Below are positions 61,851-64,000 of a stretch of 64,000 nt of DNA, piece by piece. A program made the translations under genes and the position numbers. Below the pieces are notes generated by a model. That model ran no database searches. It saw only the letters and a program-made list of their open reading frames with translations, and was not told the DNA's origin. Origin of the DNA: Gloeobacter kilaueensis JS1. GTDB lineage: Bacteria; Cyanobacteriota; Cyanobacteriia; Gloeobacterales; Gloeobacteraceae. The DNA lies in the NCBI RefSeq assembly GCF_000484535.1, contig NC_022600.1, positions 4,660,792-4,724,791 on the forward strand. Reading direction: 5' to 3'. Within the stretch, counting starts at the first letter, position 1. Every line of letters begins with the position of its first letter.

Positions 61851-62855
61851 ATGCTCAGCCGCATCGCCGAATATCACTACTGGCTCGGGCGCTACATCGA
61901 GCGCGCCGAGAACACGGCCCGGATCGTCGCCGACTACTACCAGACCCAACTCGACACCGGCAAGCAGGACGGCGCACCCAGCCAGCGCTGGGCGATGATC
62001 CTGGAGGTGGTGGGCGAGATGGACGCCTACCAGCAGCGCTATTCGACCGTCAAGCCTGCAGAAGTCGAGCAGTTCGTCACCTTCGACCGCACCAATCCCA
62101 GCTCGATATTAAGTTGCGTTACCCAGGCGCGGGAGAACGCTCGCGGCATCCGCGATCAGATCTCTTCGGAGCTGTGGCTCACCCTCAACCGCATGTACCT
62201 CGAACTGCGGGGAGCGGGCTGGGAGGGCGACGTCGATGCCGAGGCGCTGGGCTTTTATGAAAAAGTCAAGGAGCAGTCGTGCCTCATCGACAACCTGATC
62301 GACAGCACGATTTTGCACGATGCGGGCTGGCGGTTTTTGCGGCTCGGGCGCAACATCGAGCGCGCCCTGCAGACCGCCCGCATCCTGCAGGTGCGCTACC
62401 ACTACATCAATCCCCAGACGCCATTGCCCGAGCGACCGATCGAAGTGCAGCGGTGGCTGTCGCTACTGCGCTCGGTGAGCGGTTCTGAAATTTACAGCAA
62501 GCTCTATCGGGCAACGGTAGCCCCGCGCTCGGTGGTCGAGTTGCTCGTGCTCCATCCGCACTTTCCGCGCTCATTGCGCTTTGCTGCAACCCAACTGCAC
62601 AACTTGCTGCGCTTGCTCTCGGCAAGTCGGCCCGAATCGTACACGGGCGAGGCCGAGCGGCTGAGCGGCAGGCTGGCGAGTGAACTGGTCTACAGCACCC
62701 TCGAAGAAATCGAGCGTGCCGGTGTTGTCGCCTACCTGTTGCAAAAAGAAAACGAACTGAACGCAATCGGCGATCACATCCACCACTGCTACTTCGGCTA
62801 CGCCCCACCGGCGGTGCTGCCTGCTACCCAGAGCTACCAGTTTCAGGCGTTTTGA
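61851..62855 (+). CDS. Alpha-E domain-containing protein (DUF403)
   Basis: 334 residues from the ATG at 61851; the longer open frame from 61776 lacks family similarity. MLSRIAEYHYWLGRYIERAENTAR is the highly conserved alpha-E start, and ILHDAGWRFLRLGRNIERALQTARIL the repeat in the second half. This all-helical family often sits with transglutaminase-like and circularly permuted ATP-grasp genes; those are not seen here. Confidence 0.92.
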   Translation: MLSRIAEYHYWLGRYIERAENTARIVADYYQTQLDTGKQDGAPSQRWAMILEVVGEMDAYQQRYSTVKPAEVEQFVTFDRTNPSSILSCVTQARENARGIRDQISSELWLTLNRMYLELRGAGWEGDVDAEALGFYEKVKEQSCLIDNLIDSTILHDAGWRFLRLGRNIERALQTARILQVRYHYINPQTPLPERPIEVQRWLSLLRSVSGSEIYSKLYRATVAPRSVVELLVLHPHFPRSLRFAATQLHNLLRLLSASRPESYTGEAERLSGRLASELVYSTLEEIERAGVVAYLLQKENELNAIGDHIHHCYFGYAPPAVLPATQSYQFQAF

Positions 62856-62863
62856 GAGCGGAT

Positions 62864-63259
62864 CTATTTGGCCGTGGCGCTGGCCTGGCGGCGATCGATG
62901 CGCTCCTCGATATAGTTCGCCAGCTCCCGAAAGCGGGGCAGCGCTTTTAATTCGAGCTGGGTACCGTCTTTGGTGTTGATGAGCACCACGCCGTAGTTGA
63001 AGATGCCGCCGATGATCGAGTTGGGGATCACCCGCACCGACTTGATTTCGCGGTAGACGACATCGCTGCGGTTGCGGCCCAGCCAGCCGCCTTCGACGGT
63101 CACCCGGCGATTGGTGATCCGGTAGCGCACAAACAGCAGGCGCACCAGCGAACCCACCCAGAGCGGCAACCAGATGATCGTCACCAACAGCAGGGTGTTG
63201 ACGACAAAATCGACGATACTCGGACGCCCCTCGAACTGCACCTCTTCCTGAATCGCCAC
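62864..63259 (-). CDS. PH-domain membrane protein
   Basis: 131 residues. Starts MAIQEEVQFEGRPSIVDF, one or two hydrophobic helices (about 15-42), then RYRITNRRVTVEGGWLGRNRSD and VVYREIKSVRVIPNSI, the bacterial PH (YdbT-like) core. The order rpmH-rnpA-PH protein is conserved in cyanobacteria. Confidence 0.88.
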   Translation of the reverse strand: MAIQEEVQFEGRPSIVDFVVNTLLLVTIIWLPLWVGSLVRLLFVRYRITNRRVTVEGGWLGRNRSDVVYREIKSVRVIPNSIIGGIFNYGVVLINTKDGTQLELKALPRFRELANYIEERIDRRQASATAK

Positions 63260-63276
63260 TCGCCTGTCCTCTTAAA

Positions 63277-63642
63277 CTACGCTCCGGTCGATCCTTCTGC
63301 CAGTACACCGCTTGTAAGCAGAAGACTGTGGACCTCCGCCCGCACCTCCAGATAAGCAGGAACCTCGGCCTCCTGCGGCTGGGAGCGGACTACCACTACA
63401 ATTTTGTATCCTGGGGCGATTTTCGGAAGCACCTCGCGCAAAGATTCGCGGATGAGCCGCCGCCAGCGGTTGCGGCGCACCGCATTGCCCACCTTGCGGC
63501 TGGTGGTGATACCGATGCGCGACGCTCCACCGTCATCCCGCAGAATCAGAAGGTGCAACCGGGCTGTGCTGTGGCGTCTGCCGCGCCGATGCACCTGCTC
63601 GAAGTCGCGGTGGCGGCGCAGACGATGGCATTTGGGCAGCAA
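63277..63642 (-). CDS. rnpA: Ribonuclease P protein component
   Basis: 121 residues from a TTG (M-L-P-K). RnpA motif GITTSRKVGNAVRRNRWRRLIRE is the RNA-binding segment; KIVVVVRSQ precedes the final helix. It follows rpmH by three bases. Confidence 0.95.
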   Translation of the reverse strand: MLPKCHRLRRHRDFEQVHRRGRRHSTARLHLLILRDDGGASRIGITTSRKVGNAVRRNRWRRLIRESLREVLPKIAPGYKIVVVVRSQPQEAEVPAYLEVRAEVHSLLLTSGVLAEGSTGA

Positions 63643-63645
63643 AGA

Positions 63646-63780
63646 CTAGATGGCGAGGCGGTGGCGGCCCCGGCGACGGCGGGCCGAGAGCACCCGGCGA
63701 CCACCAGGCGTGCGCATCCGGGCGCGGAAGCCGGAAGTCTTCTGGCGCTTGCGGGTGGTGCCTTCCAGAGTTCTTCTCAT
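63646..63780 (-). CDS. rpmH: Ribosomal protein L34
   Basis: 44 residues: [18 protein letters not shown], then [20 protein letters not shown] and RHRLAI. The motif G-F-R-A-R-M-x-T-x-x-G-R-x-V-L is diagnostic. It is too short for routine ORF calling but unmistakable. A good promoter lies 27 bases upstream. Confidence 0.96.
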   Translation of the reverse strand: MRRTLEGTTRKRQKTSGFRARMRTPGGRRVLSARRRRGRHRLAI

Positions 63781-63806
63781 GGATTTTCATTCAAACAGCG
63801 TTTCGC

Positions 63807-63835
63807 ATTATATCTGAGCTACAGCCGTTATGCAA
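63807..63835 (-). promoter_or_regulatory. rpmH promoter
   Basis: On the minus strand TTGCAT (63835-63830), 17 bases, TATAAT (63812-63807). The -10 ends 26 bases before the rpmH ATG. Beyond it, 63836-64000 shows no gene. Confidence 0.7.
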
Positions 63836-64000
63836 AGTAGTTCACAAAGCAGCCACCGGTTCGATCGGATCAGGCGCGCTTGACCTCCGGTACTCGATGA
63901 TTCACCTGAAATTTTAGGATGGACGGATCGGAGATCTTTGGATAAGATTGCTCACTAGATTGGCTAGTCCAGGCATTTATAAGTTTAGGTGTAAACATTT

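Noticed and set aside
1..64000. tRNA, rRNA, riboswitch or CRISPR array.
   Set aside because: I looked through the intergenic stretches for T-loop patterns, spaced repeats and known motifs and saw none. A tRNAscan or Infernal run would be decisive.

Overview
The window reads as about 64 kb of a GC-rich cyanobacterial chromosome, most likely Gloeobacter or a close relative. Evidence: ndhB (NDH-1 subunit), ycf3 (photosystem I assembly), rpaA, an IctB-family gene, an HHL1-like gene, a DUF3288 gene and a cyanobacterial SigI-like sigma factor sit beside housekeeping genes (ruvB, rapZ, yvcK, secD, secF, serS, mrp, rnpA, rpmH). Genus is inferred from gene content and composition; no database was searched.

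Layout. 0-1.8 kb: ndhB (partial) and ruvB. 1.8-4.67 kb: a small acquired island (DUF1579, HxlR regulator, secreted hydrolase, NIPSNAP) bounded by a 36-bp imperfect direct repeat that carries the ruvB 3' end on both sides. 4.7-8.6 kb: DUF885 peptidase-like protein, HAD phosphatase, Uma2 nuclease, universal stress protein. 8.6-12.4 kb: ferredoxin-MBL protein, then a signalling cluster of a degenerate GGDEF-REC protein, a PAS histidine kinase and RpaA. 12.6-17.6 kb: tightly packed rapZ-yvcK-SRPBCC-secD-secF. 17.6-23.1 kb: response regulators, sigma factor, a pseudopilin cluster whose last gene changes base composition midway, and an AT-rich PEP-CTERM propeller protein. 23.1-27.8 kb: HD phosphohydrolase, sensor kinase, ycf3, serS. 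27.8-31.5 kb: MarR-controlled EmrAB-type efflux operon with a putative operator, a 35-codon ORF and a perfect stem-loop in its leader. 31.5-34.7 kb: small conserved genes, RlmL-like methyltransferase, glutathione peroxidase.

34.7-40.1 kb is an AT-rich island holding a four-gene operon: beta-class DNA methyltransferase, MORC/MutL-like GHKL ATPase, short SF2 helicase and a PD-(D/E)xK-like nuclease. It is best read as a restriction-modification type defence system and is the strongest candidate for an under-described system here.

40.1-50.7 kb: Uma2 nuclease, HHL1-like protein, ictB, then a half-length pyruvate formate-lyase homologue lacking the catalytic Cys pair, anmK, an RNase D-like exonuclease overlapping an archaeal-type (thermosome-like) chaperonin, small proteins, an aldo/keto reductase with Fe-S motifs, and a DJ-1 protein. 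50.7-53.1 kb is a graveyard of toxin-antitoxin modules: an intact VapB with a decayed VapC, and an AbrB-like/PIN pair cut short by an IS605-type TnpB element. 53.1-64 kb: ATP-grasp and flavin oxidoreductase pair, aldo/keto reductase, CMD protein, tatD, mrp, a membrane protein-PIN pair, an internally deleted ADOP-type permease with its PadR regulator, an alpha-E protein, and the conserved PH-rnpA-rpmH cluster. No rRNA, tRNA or CRISPR array was recognised.
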